Positions 52,844-63,971 of a stretch of 64,000 nt of DNA are shown piece by piece. The notes beneath the pieces are model-generated. The model saw only the letters and a program-made list of their open reading frames with translations. It was not told where the DNA came from and ran no database searches. The stretch covers positions 105,249-169,248 of the forward strand of contig NZ_JTAM01000011.1 in assembly GCF_000812565.1 (NCBI RefSeq), written 5' to 3'. Made by a program: the position numbers and the translations under genes. The stretch comes from Flammeovirga sp. OC4 (lineage in GTDB: Bacteria > Bacteroidota > Bacteroidia > Cytophagales > Flammeovirgaceae). How positions within the stretch are numbered: position 1 is the stretch's first letter; the number at the start of each line of letters is the position of its first letter.

Positions 52844-55375
52844 ATGGAGGCAAAATTTTCGAATAGAGTCAAAGAAGTAATCTCTCTAAGTAGAGAAGAA
52901 GCTTTGCGCCTTGGCCATGATTATATTGGCACAGAGCATCTCTTGCTGGGTATGATTCGTGAAGGTGAGGGATATGCGATTACTTTACTGAAAAAATTAA
53001 GCGTCAATCTTAACGATTTGAAAGACGCTATTGAGCAGTCAACTAAAAGCACTGCCAATTTCAACGTAAAAAACCTCGCAAACATCCCACTAACGAGACA
53101 ATCCGAAAAAACGCTTAAAATAACATATTTAGAAGCTAAAATCTTTAAATCTAGCCTAATTGGTACTGAACATCTGCTGTTATCAATACTTAGAGATGAA
53201 GATAATTTAGCTACCCAAATTTTGCAGCGTTATGATGTAAACTATGATGTAGTCAAAGAAATGATCGAATTCCAAGGAGAAAACCCAACAGCTTCATCAA
53301 GCACTGATGACGATGAACCTCAATCAAAAGGAGGAGGATCATGGAGCTCTCGTCCAGAATCATCAAAGAGTACAGAGAAATCTAAAACTCCTGTCTTGGA
53401 TAATTTTGGTCGTGACCTTACTAGCTATGCCGAAGAGGGAAAACTAGACCCAATAGTCGGTAGAGACAAAGAGATCGAAAGAGTAGCTCAAGTGCTTTCG
53501 AGAAGAAAGAAAAACAACCCTATCCTAATAGGAGAGCCAGGGGTTGGTAAGACAGCAATTGCTGAAGGACTAGCTTTACGTATAGTTCAGAAAAAAGTAT
53601 CAAGAGTGTTGTTCGGCAAACGTGTCGTTACATTAGACCTTGCTTCTTTAGTGGCCGGTACTAAATACCGTGGTCAGTTTGAAGAGCGTATGAAGGCTGT
53701 AATGAACGAGCTGGAAAAAGCACCTGAAGTCATTCTATTTATAGATGAAATTCACACGATTGTTGGAGCAGGTGGCGCTTCAGGATCGCTTGATGCTTCC
53801 AATATGTTTAAGCCAGCATTAGCGCGTGGCGATATACAATGTATTGGTGCCACTACTTTAGACGAGTATAGACAATATATTGAAAAAGATGGTGCATTAG
53901 CACGTCGTTTCCAAATGGTGATGGTAGACCCTACTTCTCCAGAAGAAACGATTGAAATCTTGAATAATATCAAAGGAAAATACGAGCAGCATCACCACGT
54001 AGATTATTCTGAAGAGGCGTTGCAAGCTTGTGTGAAATTCTCTGATAGATATATTAGTGACCGTTTCCTTCCAGATAAAGCGATTGACGTTTTAGATGAA
54101 GTGGGAGCACGAGTTCACATCAACAATATCCATGTTCCTGACAATATCTTGAAACTTGAGCAAGAGATTGAAGATATTAAGGAGGAGAAAAACAAGGTGG
54201 TCAAAAGACAGAAATACGAAGAAGCTGCAAAGCTGCGTGATTCTGAAAAGAAATTGATCGAAAGCCTTGATACTGCTAAAGAAGCATGGGAAAAAGAAAC
54301 AAATGAAACCATCTACCCTGTTACTGAAGATGATGTAGCAGCAGTTGTAGCAATGATGACAGGTATTCCTGTTAACCGTGTTGCAGAAAGCGAAGGTAAG
54401 AAACTGATGAACATGTCAGAAGACCTTAAGGGTAAAGTGATTGGTCAGGATCAAGCTATTGAAAAATTAGCGAAGGCTATCCGTAGAACGCGTGTAGGCT
54501 TGAAAGATCCTAAAAAACCAATCGGTTCATTTATCTTCTTAGGACCAACTGGTGTAGGTAAAACAGAGTTAACGAAAGTGTTAGCTTCTCATTTATTCGA
54601 CAAAGATGATTCATTAGTACGTATCGACATGTCGGAGTATATGGAGAAATTCTCTGTATCTCGATTGGTTGGAGCACCTCCGGGCTACGTTGGATATGAA
54701 GAAGGAGGTCAGTTGACTGAAAAAATCAGACGTAAACCTTACAGCGTAATCTTATTGGATGAGATTGAGAAAGCACACCCAGATGTGTTCAATATCTTAC
54801 TTCAAGTATTAGATGACGGTATCTTAACAGATGGCTTAGGTAGACGTGTTGATTTCAGAAACACAGTAATCATCATGACTTCAAACATCGGTGTTAGAGA
54901 TTTGAAAGATTTCGGAACTGGTATTGGTTTCAATACACAAACGAAATTGGATAATCAAGATGCTGAGATGCAAGGAACAATCCAAAAAGCATTGAAAAAA
55001 GCTTTTGCTCCTGAATTCTTAAACCGTTTGGATGATGTGATTATTTTCAACTCTTTAGAAAGAGACCACATTCACCAAATCATTGATATTTCATTATCGA
55101 AATTATTCGAAAGAGTAATTGCGATGGGGTATCAAATTGAAGTGACGGAGAAAGCGAAAGATTTCTTATCTGAAAAAGGTTATGATCCTCAATACGGAGC
55201 GAGACCTCTTAACAGAGCGATTCAAAAGTATTTAGAAGATCCAATGGCTGAAGAAATTCTAGGTGGTGACATCGCTGAAGGTGACACTATCCTTGCTGAC
55301 TATTCAGGTAAGGGTGAAGCACTTACAGTTACAATCAAAAAGAATGTAACAAAGACAGAATCTGAAGAAGATTAA
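52844..55375 (+). CDS. clpC: ClpC-type AAA+ ATPase of the Clp protease
   Basis: 843 residues. Two Clp-N repeats are at ~1-140 ([15 protein letters not shown] and [13 protein letters not shown]). D1 contains Walker [10 protein letters not shown] and Walker [11 protein letters not shown] short UVR-like coiled insertion holds [15 protein letters not shown]2 contains GPTGVGKTE and [13 protein letters not shown], then the C-terminal D2-small domain. The middle domain is short, so it is ClpC/ClpA-like rather than ClpB. It unfolds substrates for ClpP. Own terminator; the clpP gene is not in the window. Confidence 0.96.
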   Translation: MEAKFSNRVKEVISLSREEALRLGHDYIGTEHLLLGMIREGEGYAITLLKKLSVNLNDLKDAIEQSTKSTANFNVKNLANIPLTRQSEKTLKITYLEAKIFKSSLIGTEHLLLSILRDEDNLATQILQRYDVNYDVVKEMIEFQGENPTASSSTDDDEPQSKGGGSWSSRPESSKSTEKSKTPVLDNFGRDLTSYAEEGKLDPIVGRDKEIERVAQVLSRRKKNNPILIGEPGVGKTAIAEGLALRIVQKKVSRVLFGKRVVTLDLASLVAGTKYRGQFEERMKAVMNELEKAPEVILFIDEIHTIVGAGGASGSLDASNMFKPALARGDIQCIGATTLDEYRQYIEKDGALARRFQMVMVDPTSPEETIEILNNIKGKYEQHHHVDYSEEALQACVKFSDRYISDRFLPDKAIDVLDEVGARVHINNIHVPDNILKLEQEIEDIKEEKNKVVKRQKYEEAAKLRDSEKKLIESLDTAKEAWEKETNETIYPVTEDDVAAVVAMMTGIPVNRVAESEGKKLMNMSEDLKGKVIGQDQAIEKLAKAIRRTRVGLKDPKKPIGSFIFLGPTGVGKTELTKVLASHLFDKDDSLVRIDMSEYMEKFSVSRLVGAPPGYVGYEEGGQLTEKIRRKPYSVILLDEIEKAHPDVFNILLQVLDDGILTDGLGRRVDFRNTVIIMTSNIGVRDLKDFGTGIGFNTQTKLDNQDAEMQGTIQKALKKAFAPEFLNRLDDVIIFNSLERDHIHQIIDISLSKLFERVIAMGYQIEVTEKAKDFLSEKGYDPQYGARPLNRAIQKYLEDPMAEEILGGDIAEGDTILADYSGKGEALTVTIKKNVTKTESEED

Positions 55376-55394
55376 TCTTTTTTAAAGTATAATT

Positions 55395-55432
55395 AAAGGG
55401 CCGTTTCATAATATGGAACGGCCCTTTTTGTA
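55395..55432 (+). terminator. Terminator of clpC
   Basis: AAAGGGCCGTT (55395-55405) pairs with AACGGCCCTTT (55417-55427) in a GC-rich stem, followed by T residues. Confidence 0.9.
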
Positions 55433-55615
55433 TATCATCCATATTATAAAATTGATTCCATCTATCAAAACATAGTACTATTCGATGAAAACAATCTAGG
55501 AGTAGGTCCTTTTTATTAAATTTGTGAATCATTAAATCAAAATACCCGTATTAAGGATTATTAAGCATTACTTTGTTACGTTTTATAATCCATCACTAAA
55601 TTACTCTTTATTACC

Positions 55616-55960
55616 ATGAAATTAACTACTGAGCGCTTATCTTCTTTACTCATCACTAGTGCCTTATTTGGTACCAATATAGAATTAAGCGAAAAAGACA
55701 AATCTATTATCACAATAGAATCACCTGTACCACAACATAATCTGTCTACTTTTGATGAATTAAAAGACAAAATTACTGGCATAGCTATAAGTGAATTGAT
55801 GTCTGGCAAAGAAGTCCTAAACCAACTTGTTCCTTCTACTTTAGACCTATCCTTTGTAAGCACAGGTAATTACATCCTTTCAATTAAAATGAAAAGTGGT
55901 GAAATTTCTAGAAAAATGTGTGTTCAACAACTTGGAAATTATAACGTTGTTCGAGCTTAG
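55616..55960 (+). CDS. Small orphan protein with a T9SS-tail-like sequence
   Basis: 114 residues. There is no clear signal peptide. Residues ~30-110 (ITIESPVPQHNLSTFDELKD, then LMSGKEVLNQL, LDLSFVSTGNYILSIKM and KSGEISRKMCVQ) resemble a T9SS type A sorting domain: strand, G-K-V, D-L-S, G-x-Y, final basic strand. Such domains normally end large secreted proteins. Here it is almost the whole gene. It may be a remnant or a small adaptor. The gene at 56005 follows after 44 bp on the same strand. Confidence 0.6.
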   Translation: MKLTTERLSSLLITSALFGTNIELSEKDKSIITIESPVPQHNLSTFDELKDKITGIAISELMSGKEVLNQLVPSTLDLSFVSTGNYILSIKMKSGEISRKMCVQQLGNYNVVRA

Positions 55961-56004
55961 TTGAAAAGTCATTACCTTTGTCATGAACTTTTTAAAATAA
56001 AGTC

Positions 56005-57171
56005 ATGACAAAGAACTTCATTAAACATTTATTGTTTACCTGTATTTCACTTTTATCCATTTCTTCATACGGTCAAAACTTGATTCCTAACCCTAGTTTT
56101 GAAGACTACCATGAAGCTACAAGGGGCCATGCCCATTTGGATAACCTCAAAGAATGGTACAATACCAATCAAAATAAACCTAAAACGCTATATGGTACAC
56201 CTGACCATATGTTCATCAATGAAAATCAACCTTTAAATGGTATAAAAGATAACTTCTCTCCTAGAACTGGGCAATCTGTTTTAGGCGTTATTACTTATAT
56301 GCAGAGAGTAGTAAACTACAGAGAATATGCATCTATTAAGCTAAGTAAAGTATTAAGAAAAGGTGAAAAATATCAATTCACTGCATATATAAGTAGTGGA
56401 AACAAGGTAGCGTATGGAGGAATAGCAACAAACGGGTTGGGCTTTGCCTTTACCAATGAAAAACTAAAACAAAATATTTACGAACCCTTATTAAGTGTAT
56501 CTCCACAATATCAATTAGAAGATATTTTTTATGCTACAGGATGGACCAAAGTCACTTTTTCATTTGTAGCCGAAGAAGCTATTAAGTATTTAACCATTGG
56601 AAACTTTAAGGACGACTTACAAACTGATTTAAAATACATCAATTACGATATAGATCCACAGTGCTATATTTATGTTGATGACCTCTCTTTAGTTCATATC
56701 CCAAGTGATACTCCTCCAGAGGAAGAGAAAAAACAAGAACCTGAAATCGTCGTTGAACAGCAAGAAGTAGAGGTTGATGAAGAACCTGAAAAAGTTACAG
56801 AAGAACAACCTAAAGTTCCTGAAACTTTAGTCTATGAAGATCGACCTGTGGAAAATCAATCTTCTATTTATATCACAACTTACAGTATTACTCTTCAAAT
56901 CTGGGATGACAAAACCATAGATGGTGACATTGTTTCAATTTTTTGGAATGGAGAACATATCATTGAATATTACGAATTAACTGCCAAGAAAAAGAAGTTT
57001 AAAGTCACCTACGAACCTGGAAAAGAAAACCGTTTAATTTTATATGCTCACAACCTTGGAAAAGTCCCTCCTAACACCATGGCAGTGGGTATAAAAGCAG
57101 GAAAAAAGAAGCGCGAATTAAAGATTAAATCAGACTTAGGAAAATGTGGAGCAATTCAGTTCAAACGATAG
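56005..57171 (+). CDS. Secreted protein with NPSFED domain and acidic linker
   Basis: 388 residues with a signal peptide (ends SISSYGQ). The N-terminal domain, starting NLIPNPSFEDYHE (~24-235), is a beta-sandwich type common at the front of Bacteroidota OmpA-like proteins, here with YIYVDDLSLVHI as its last strand. A linker of E, P and V follows (~240-280). The C-terminal ~100 residues form another beta domain: SITLQIWDDKTIDGDIVSIF, then GEHIIEYYELTAKKK and ILYAHNLGKVPPNTMAVGI. No OmpA motif is present. Function unknown, probably envelope-associated. Confidence 0.8.
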   Translation: MTKNFIKHLLFTCISLLSISSYGQNLIPNPSFEDYHEATRGHAHLDNLKEWYNTNQNKPKTLYGTPDHMFINENQPLNGIKDNFSPRTGQSVLGVITYMQRVVNYREYASIKLSKVLRKGEKYQFTAYISSGNKVAYGGIATNGLGFAFTNEKLKQNIYEPLLSVSPQYQLEDIFYATGWTKVTFSFVAEEAIKYLTIGNFKDDLQTDLKYINYDIDPQCYIYVDDLSLVHIPSDTPPEEEKKQEPEIVVEQQEVEVDEEPEKVTEEQPKVPETLVYEDRPVENQSSIYITTYSITLQIWDDKTIDGDIVSIFWNGEHIIEYYELTAKKKKFKVTYEPGKENRLILYAHNLGKVPPNTMAVGIKAGKKKRELKIKSDLGKCGAIQFKR

Positions 57172-57287
57172 AAATTAGATCACTTTTTTCCTTTAAAAAA
57201 CCCTCATTTTTTGTATCTTGCATTTCCTTAAAATGGAGATTTTTTCTTCATTTTTTCAGATGTGAAAACATATTCTAATAAATATAC

Positions 57288-59831
57288 ATGGCAGACGAAA
57301 ATATCATCTCTATCAACATAGAGGACGAAATGAAAAGTGCCTACATTGACTACTCAATGTCGGTGATCGTTTCTCGTGCTCTTCCAGATGTAAGAGACGG
57401 TCTTAAGCCTGTTCACAGGCGTGTATTGTATGGTATGGCTGAGCTTGGACTTAGTTATAACCGTGCATATAAGAAATCAGCAAGAATCGTAGGTGAAGTA
57501 CTTGGTAAGTACCACCCTCATGGAGATTCTTCTGTATATGAAACAATGGTACGTATGGCCCAACCTTGGTCATTGCGTTACATGTTAGTCGATGGACAGG
57601 GTAACTTCGGATCAATTGACGGCGATTCTCCTGCAGCAATGCGTTATACGGAGGCTCGTATGAAAGAGATCTCTGGAGAAATGCTTGCCGATATCAAAAA
57701 AGATACTGTCGATTTCGAACCAAACTTTGATGATTCATTAAAAGAACCATCGGTTTTACCTGCAAGAATTCCTAACCTCCTATTAAACGGAGCATCAGGT
57801 ATTGCGGTAGGTATGGCAACAAATATGGCTCCTCACAACCTTCATGAAGTGTGTGATGCTATCATTGCCTATGTCGAAAACCCTGATGTAACGATGGATG
57901 AATTAACGGATATCGTTAAAGGTCCTGACTTCCCAACAGGTGGTATCATTTACGGTTATGACGGTGTGAAGAAAGCATTGGAAACTGGCCGTGGTAGAGT
58001 AGTAATGAGAGCAGTAACTGAATTTGAAACACTTTCTTCGGGACGTGAGCAAATCGTGGTTACTGAAATCCCATATATGGTCAACAAAGCAAATATGATT
58101 GAAAAAACTGCTGAGTTGGTCAATGACAAGAAGATCGAAGGTATCTCTGCTATCCGTGACGAGTCGGACAAAAGAGGTATCCGTATCGTATACGAATTGA
58201 AAAAAGATGCTGTGCCAGATGTAGTGTTAAATCACTTATTCAAACAAACTGCTCTTCAAAGTTCTTTCAGTGTTAATAACATTGCTCTTGTTAAAGGAAG
58301 ACCAAAACTTCTTAATCTACAAGACTTAATCAAGTACTATGTAGAGCACAGACATGATGTTATCATCCGTAGAACTCAATTCGAATTAGCTGAAGCAGAG
58401 AGAAGACTTCATATCTTAGAAGGATACTTAAAAGCTTTAGATAACCTTGATGAAGTAATTGCTTTAATTAGAGGTTCAAAAGATGCTGAGGTTGCAAGAG
58501 CAGAATTAATTTCACGCTTTGAATTCAGCGAACTTCAAGCAAAAGCAATCTTAGAAATGAGATTGCAGCGTTTGACAGGTCTTGAAAGAGACAAAATTGT
58601 TGAAGAACACGCTGAAGTTTCAGCTCTAGTTGAAGACTTAAGAGATATTTTAGCTCGTAGAGAACGTCAGATGGATATCATCAAGACGGACTTAGTAGAG
58701 TTAAAAGAAAAATATGGAGACGAAAGAAGATCGAACATTGTTTACAATGCAGACGATCTAGACATCGAAGACTTAATCGCCGACGAAGAAATGGTAATTA
58801 CTATTTCTCATGAAGGTTACATTAAGCGTACTCCATTAAAAGAATACAAATCACAAGGTCGTGGTGGTGTAGGTTCAAGAGGTGCGTCAACGAAATCTGA
58901 TGACTTCACTGAACATATGTTCGTGGCTTCTAACCACAACTACTTATTGCTATTCACTAACTTAGGTAGAGTATACTGGCAGAAAGTATTCCGTTTACCT
59001 GAAGGAAGTAAAACAGCGAAAGGTAGACCATTACAAAACCTATTGAACATTCAAGAAGGTGAAAAAGTACAAGCAGTAATTTGTACGAAGAACTTGAATG
59101 ATCAAGACTATATCAATAACCATTACTTATTAATGGTTACTGAAAAAGGTATTGTGAAGAAAACTGTACTTGAAGCTTATTCAAGACCAAGAACAAATGG
59201 TATCAATGCTATCAACATCAACGAAGGTGACAAACTATTCAATGTGATGTTGACAAATGGTCAAAACGATATCATCATTGCCACTCGTATGGGTATGGCC
59301 ACTCGTTTCAACGAAGATAAAGTTCGTTCGATGGGTAGAGGTGCTACTGGTGTGAAAGGTATTGTTCTTAATGGTGAAGAAGATGCTGTAGTAGGTTTGG
59401 CTGCTATCGCTCAAGAAGAGTTAGAAGCAAAATCACTAATGGTTATCTCTGAAAACGGATACGGTAAGCGTACTTTATTAGAAGAATATCCTTTACGTAC
59501 CAATAGAGGTGGTAAAGGTGTGAAAGCAATGCAAATTACTGATAAAACAGGTAAGCTTTCAGCATTATTCTCTGTAGAGGAAACTGACGATCTTATCGTA
59601 ATCACCAAAGAAGGTATCACAATCAGAACTGCTGTCAATAACTTCAGAACTATGGGTAGATCTACTCAAGGAGTGAAAGCAATTCGATTAAATGATAATG
59701 ATGAAATCTCATCTGTAGAAATTGTTCCAACAATTGAAGAGGAAGAAATTGTTTCTGAAGAGGAAACAACAGAAAACCCTACAAATGAAGCAAGTAATGA
59801 AAACTCTGAAGATACAACATCGGAAGAATAA
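57288..59831 (+). CDS. gyrA: DNA gyrase subunit A
   Basis: 847 residues. The breakage-reunion domain carries the catalytic tyrosine Y120 in [10 protein letters not shown]. The quinolone region [12 protein letters not shown] has S81 and E85 at the positions of E. coli S83 and D87, the normal sensitive residues. The C-terminal beta-pinwheel is recognised by repeats such as [17 protein letters not shown] (GyrA box-like), [13 protein letters not shown] and [10 protein letters not shown], ending in an acidic tail. The GyrA-box arginine/glutamine-rich KSQGRGG supports gyrase rather than ParC. Own terminator. Confidence 0.97.
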   Translation: MADENIISINIEDEMKSAYIDYSMSVIVSRALPDVRDGLKPVHRRVLYGMAELGLSYNRAYKKSARIVGEVLGKYHPHGDSSVYETMVRMAQPWSLRYMLVDGQGNFGSIDGDSPAAMRYTEARMKEISGEMLADIKKDTVDFEPNFDDSLKEPSVLPARIPNLLLNGASGIAVGMATNMAPHNLHEVCDAIIAYVENPDVTMDELTDIVKGPDFPTGGIIYGYDGVKKALETGRGRVVMRAVTEFETLSSGREQIVVTEIPYMVNKANMIEKTAELVNDKKIEGISAIRDESDKRGIRIVYELKKDAVPDVVLNHLFKQTALQSSFSVNNIALVKGRPKLLNLQDLIKYYVEHRHDVIIRRTQFELAEAERRLHILEGYLKALDNLDEVIALIRGSKDAEVARAELISRFEFSELQAKAILEMRLQRLTGLERDKIVEEHAEVSALVEDLRDILARRERQMDIIKTDLVELKEKYGDERRSNIVYNADDLDIEDLIADEEMVITISHEGYIKRTPLKEYKSQGRGGVGSRGASTKSDDFTEHMFVASNHNYLLLFTNLGRVYWQKVFRLPEGSKTAKGRPLQNLLNIQEGEKVQAVICTKNLNDQDYINNHYLLMVTEKGIVKKTVLEAYSRPRTNGINAININEGDKLFNVMLTNGQNDIIIATRMGMATRFNEDKVRSMGRGATGVKGIVLNGEEDAVVGLAAIAQEELEAKSLMVISENGYGKRTLLEEYPLRTNRGGKGVKAMQITDKTGKLSALFSVEETDDLIVITKEGITIRTAVNNFRTMGRSTQGVKAIRLNDNDEISSVEIVPTIEEEEIVSEEETTENPTNEASNENSEDTTSEE

Positions 59832-59856
59832 GACTTACTTTCATTGATTTCTTAAG

Positions 59857-59890
59857 AAAGGTACTTGTGAATAACGAGTACCTTTTTTTT
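59857..59890 (+). terminator. Terminator of gyrA
   Basis: AAAGGTACT (59857-59865) pairs with AGTACCTTT (59877-59885), followed by T8. Confidence 0.85.
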
Positions 59891-59915
59891 GTTGAAATTA
59901 TAGTATATTCGATAT

Positions 59916-61112
59916 ATGATCTTAAATTTCTATCATTATTGTTTTTGGGCATTTATTTTATTCCTTTTTAATTTCCACGCTAGTCATGCTCAGATAAAAA
60001 GAATTCAAGAAAAAAACTTGAGTATAGCACGCCTTGCGATCAACAATAATGAACCTCACAAAGCTTTAGACCCCTTAAACGAACTTCTAACATACAATCT
60101 CACTCGTGAAGGTGAACTGGAAGTAATGACTCTTCTAGGAAAAACTTATTCTATTCTTTCTCTTGATGACTATTGTTCGAACCCAAGCAATAAAGAAGAT
60201 TGTAACGATTATGTTCATTCAGCAACAGCCTGGTATAATAAAATTTTAAACAGGACCGACCGGAATGAAATTTTCAATTTATATACTAAGGCTGAATTAG
60301 ATCGTTTCTATGATAATTTACTTACAAAGGGTGTCAATGCCTTCATAAATGAAGATTATATAGAAGCTGAATTCTATTTTGATCAAACTTACATTATGAA
60401 TAGTAATGATAAGGTAAGTTGCCGATATGCTATGATTTGTAGTGAAGCATCACATCACTATGAAAAAGCACTAACCTATTCTGATCGACTTTTGGAATTA
60501 GGATATGATAGTACAGATGTTTACGAAAGCAGAGCTTTTTTCTTTGAACAATTAAATCAACCTGAACTGGCCTTAAGTGAGGTACAAAAAGGAATAAAAA
60601 AACACCCCTCACAACATTCATTAATTTACCGAGGAGTAGGTATCTGTATTCGAAAAAAATGGTACACACAAGCCCTTGACATCCTAAACAATTACATTAA
60701 AACTAATCCTTTTGATACACATACGCTCGTCGCTATTGGAATGGTATACGAAGAGTTAGATGATTTTAATCGAGCTGTTCTAAATTATACCAAAGCGATT
60801 CATAGTAATCCCTACAGTTTCGATGCTTATTTTAATTTAGGGCAAATTCAATTTAGGGAAGCAATTGAAAATCAAAAAATTCTCTATAACTGGGGTAAAC
60901 TAAAAAAAACAGAGGATTTCAAACACGTTCACAGAGGAGATATTCGTAAAACAGTTAAATTTCACCTTGATCAAAGTGTTTTAAACCTCAATGTAGCCTT
61001 CGACTTAGACCATGAAAATGAGGAAGTAATCTTAACATTACGCAACGCTTATGGTTTATTAAATAAAACAAAAGAACTAAAACGTATCGATGACACGTTA
61101 GATAATATGTAA
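59916..61112 (+). CDS. Secreted TPR protein
   Basis: 398 residues with a signal peptide (ends FHASHAQ, ~26). The rest is a series of TPR helices: KALDPLNELLTYN, EAEFYFDQTYIMNS, YEKALTYSDRLLELG, QPELALSEVQKGIKKHP, WYTQALDILNNYIKTNP, and FNRAVLNYTKAIHSNP. Near the C-terminus there is a long unusual insert (~330-365). TPRs scaffold protein partners; the partner here is unknown. The following gene also encodes an exported TPR protein, so they may act together. Separated from gyrA by a terminator. Confidence 0.85.
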   Translation: MILNFYHYCFWAFILFLFNFHASHAQIKRIQEKNLSIARLAINNNEPHKALDPLNELLTYNLTREGELEVMTLLGKTYSILSLDDYCSNPSNKEDCNDYVHSATAWYNKILNRTDRNEIFNLYTKAELDRFYDNLLTKGVNAFINEDYIEAEFYFDQTYIMNSNDKVSCRYAMICSEASHHYEKALTYSDRLLELGYDSTDVYESRAFFFEQLNQPELALSEVQKGIKKHPSQHSLIYRGVGICIRKKWYTQALDILNNYIKTNPFDTHTLVAIGMVYEELDDFNRAVLNYTKAIHSNPYSFDAYFNLGQIQFREAIENQKILYNWGKLKKTEDFKHVHRGDIRKTVKFHLDQSVLNLNVAFDLDHENEEVILTLRNAYGLLNKTKELKRIDDTLDNM

Positions 61113-61159
61113 GTGCAAAATTTATGTCACACATCATCAAAAATATGCTTGGAAAATAC

Positions 61160-61167
61160 TATGTTTG
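61160..61167 (+). promoter_or_regulatory. Candidate promoter -7 box TATGTTTG
   Basis: Same octamer as adk and trmB, 54 bp before the TPR gene's ATG. Confidence 0.5.
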
Positions 61168-61220
61168 CACTTTGAGGAATAAATAATTGTATTCTAAGCT
61201 ATATAACATATAATATTTCT

Positions 61221-62798
61221 ATGAAATTTACGAAAATCATAACTGTTCTTGCATTATCTGCTGCTTTTTCTACTGCAGCGATGGCACAAGAAAAAGGTTC
61301 TGCTACTAAGGCGGCGTCTTATTTAGCAAAAGGTGAGGTTGATCAAGCAAAAACTGAGATTGAAAATGCAGTGGGCTATGAGAAATTCAAGCTTGAGTCT
61401 AAAGGCAAACCAGTTGTCGTAAAAGAAAAAACACTTGAAGTTCAAGGTGACGTATACAGTTTCATTGCTAGATCTGCTGATACTCCTGCGGAAGAAATTC
61501 CTACTGATATCGAAAAAGCAATGGCAGCATTTGATGAAATCAAAGCTAGAAAAGAAGAATCAGGTAAAGAATCTGCTTCTTACAAAGCGGTTTGGGATAA
61601 CCAAGGTGTAGATATTGCTACAGGTCAAATCAAACCCTCTAAAGTAGATGATCTTTGGGGACACTTCTTCAACATTGGTGCTGAAGCATTCAATGAGCAA
61701 GATTACAACAAAGCAATGAATAGCTTCAAATTAGCTTTACTTGTAAAAGGTGATACTACTACAGGTAAATATGGTTTCTATGCTTCTGCATTGGCAGAAG
61801 ACGAAGCTGCTGACGAGGATGTTGCTGAAATCCGTAAGACTACGATGATGTTCATCAACAAGTTATTCGAAATGGATTACCACGATCCTCAACAATATTT
61901 CGCTTTATTACGTTATGCTCAAGCTGATGCTGAACCAGCTGAAATGAGAATTGACGAATTAAAATATGAAATCAGAGACGCTGAAACTGTAATTGAAAAA
62001 GCGACTAAAACTGCTGAACAATCAGGTGAGCGTTATGAATACTACACTAAAGGTGCTGGACGTAAGTATGGTTCTGCTCGTCAAAAAGCTGCTCAAGCTA
62101 AAGCTGAAGTAGATGAAGCAACTGCAGAATTAAACAAAGCTCAAGCAACTTTAGATGCTGCTAACAAAGAAACAAAAGAGTTAGAAGCAAAAACAATGGA
62201 GGTATACGAGGAGTGTTTAGCAATCACTACTAAAGGTGTGAAAAACAATCCTGGTAATCCTAGCTTAACTTCTCAAATGGTTTCTTACTATGTGAAGTTA
62301 GACAAATTAGATGAAGCTATCGCATCTGTAAAAGAAGCTATCGCTAAAGATCCATCAGATGAAGGTATGAACTTCAACTTAGCTGTTCTTTATGACCAAG
62401 CTTCTGAAAAAGCTCGTTCAAATGATGATGACGCTAAAGCTGATGAGTACTTCAACTTAGCTGCTGATCAATACAAAGCAGTTCTTGAAATCAACCCTGA
62501 AAGCAAAAACGGTTTATTCAACTTAGGTGCATTATACTACAACCGTGCAGCTGCTTTCAACAAAGATTTACAAGACCTTCCTATGAAAGGAATGAACTAT
62601 GAAGATCCTGCTAAAGCTGAAGAGTTAAAAGGTAATATGATGAAATATGCTAAGTTGGCTGCTCCTTCTGCTGAGAAAGTTTCTGAACTTGCTCCAGACG
62701 AAAGCAAATACTTAGTTCTTCTTTCAAGAATTTACTACATGACTAAAGAGAACGATAAATTAGAAGCTGTAAACAAAAAATTAGAAGCAATGGAATAA
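61221..62798 (+). CDS. Exported TPR protein with coiled coil, probably abundant
   Basis: 525 residues with a signal peptide (ends AAMAQ, ~23). TPR-like parts are at ~150-200 (NEQDYNKAMNSFKLALLVKG) and ~330-450 (DEAIASVKEAIAKDPSDEG, then YKAVLEINPESKNGLFNLGA). Between them is an Ala/Glu/Lys-rich coiled coil at ~250-325. Codon use (GAA, GCT, AAA, GGT heavily preferred) and a strong terminator suggest high expression. The long glutamate-rich helix makes it a candidate periplasmic scaffold. No enzymatic motif; exact role unknown. Confidence 0.87.
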   Translation: MKFTKIITVLALSAAFSTAAMAQEKGSATKAASYLAKGEVDQAKTEIENAVGYEKFKLESKGKPVVVKEKTLEVQGDVYSFIARSADTPAEEIPTDIEKAMAAFDEIKARKEESGKESASYKAVWDNQGVDIATGQIKPSKVDDLWGHFFNIGAEAFNEQDYNKAMNSFKLALLVKGDTTTGKYGFYASALAEDEAADEDVAEIRKTTMMFINKLFEMDYHDPQQYFALLRYAQADAEPAEMRIDELKYEIRDAETVIEKATKTAEQSGERYEYYTKGAGRKYGSARQKAAQAKAEVDEATAELNKAQATLDAANKETKELEAKTMEVYEECLAITTKGVKNNPGNPSLTSQMVSYYVKLDKLDEAIASVKEAIAKDPSDEGMNFNLAVLYDQASEKARSNDDDAKADEYFNLAADQYKAVLEINPESKNGLFNLGALYYNRAAAFNKDLQDLPMKGMNYEDPAKAEELKGNMMKYAKLAAPSAEKVSELAPDESKYLVLLSRIYYMTKENDKLEAVNKKLEAME

Positions 62799-62838
62799 TT
62801 CCTTTCTAAAGCTTAACAGTTTTTTAATTTTACATAGA

Positions 62839-62876
62839 AAAGCCCGAACTTCGCACTGAGGTTCGGGCTTTTTACT
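62839..62876 (+). terminator. Strong terminator of the TPR gene
   Basis: AAAGCCCGAAC (62839-62849) and GTTCGGGCTTT (62861-62871), followed by TT, 40 bp after the stop. Confidence 0.92.
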
Positions 62877-62924
62877 CTCTAAATCAAAAAGTTGTGATTT
62901 TGAGATAAAGTATATTTTACATCC

Positions 62925-63971
62925 ATGATAAAATCGAAGAAAAAAGACATACGTAAACTATCATCTGATAAGATAAAAGATTTTCTAGTTGAGAATGGAG
63001 AAAAGGGATTTAGAGCAAAGCAAATTCAGGATTGGCTTTGGAAAAGCTCTGTTACTTCATTTGATGAAATGACAAATGTGTCTAAAAAAACGAGAGAATT
63101 ATTAAATGAGCACTTTGAGATACTACCTATATCTGTATTCAAAGCTCAACAAAGTAGTGACGGTACCATTAAGTCTGCTTTTCAACTTCATGACAAGCAC
63201 CTTGTTGAAGGAGTATTAATACCCGCTGAACCAAGGATGACAGCCTGTATTTCCTCTCAAGTTGGATGTTCGCTTACTTGTTCATTCTGTGCTACAGGTT
63301 ATATGGATCGTAAAAGAAATCTCGATGCAGCTGAAATTTATGATCAAGTTGTAGCGATTGATAAGCAAGCCCAAGATGCTTTTAGTACTGGATTGACAAA
63401 CATTGTTTATATGGGTATGGGAGAACCGCTATTAAACTATAAAAACGTCCTTGAATCTGTTGATAAGATCACATCTCCTAATGGTCTTGGAATGTCAGCA
63501 AAAAGGATCACTGTATCAACAGCAGGGATCGCTAAAATGATTCGTAAGCTTGGTGATGATGAGGTGAAGTTTAACCTTGCTCTATCTCTACATGCCGCTA
63601 ATGATGAGAAGAGAAATAAAATTATGCCTATCAATGAACAAAATACATTGGAGGTACTTAGAGAGGCTCTCAAATATTACTTCAGTAAAACAAAAAACCC
63701 TGTTACATATGAATATATAGTTTTCAACAACTTTAATGATTCATTACAGGATGCAGAAGAGCTTTACCAATTCACAAAACACTTACCTTCAAAGGTAAAT
63801 ATCATTGAATACAACCCTATCTCTGAAGCAGATTTTCTCAATGCTAAAGTGGATAAAATTCAACGTTTTGCTGATTATTTATCGAAGAAAGGGGTTAATG
63901 TTCACGTGAGAAGAAGTAGAGGAAAAGATATTGATGCTGCTTGTGGACAACTTGCAAATAAAGAAAAATAA
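62925..63971 (+). CDS. rlmN: 23S rRNA/tRNA adenine C2-methyltransferase RlmN
   Basis: 348 residues, a radical-SAM enzyme that methylates A2503 of 23S rRNA and A37 of some tRNAs. The cluster-binding CSLTCSFC is near residues 112-119. GMGEPLLNY and SLHAANDEKRNKIMP are family signatures. The essential second cysteine is in the tail DAACGQLA. The N-terminal helical domain (~15-70, GEKGFRAKQIQDWLW) binds RNA. Absence of the ACSxC-adjacent Cfr differences is consistent with RlmN. The stop at 63969-63971 is followed by the start of another hairpin at the window edge. Confidence 0.96.
   Translation: MIKSKKKDIRKLSSDKIKDFLVENGEKGFRAKQIQDWLWKSSVTSFDEMTNVSKKTRELLNEHFEILPISVFKAQQSSDGTIKSAFQLHDKHLVEGVLIPAEPRMTACISSQVGCSLTCSFCATGYMDRKRNLDAAEIYDQVVAIDKQAQDAFSTGLTNIVYMGMGEPLLNYKNVLESVDKITSPNGLGMSAKRITVSTAGIAKMIRKLGDDEVKFNLALSLHAANDEKRNKIMPINEQNTLEVLREALKYYFSKTKNPVTYEYIVFNNFNDSLQDAEELYQFTKHLPSKVNIIEYNPISEADFLNAKVDKIQRFADYLSKKGVNVHVRRSRGKDIDAACGQLANKEK

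Noticed and set aside
55576..55863. 95-codon minus-strand open frame opposite the small T9SS-tail-like gene
   Set aside because: The plus-strand frame has the recognisable sorting-domain pattern and follows the direction of its neighbours; the minus frame has none.
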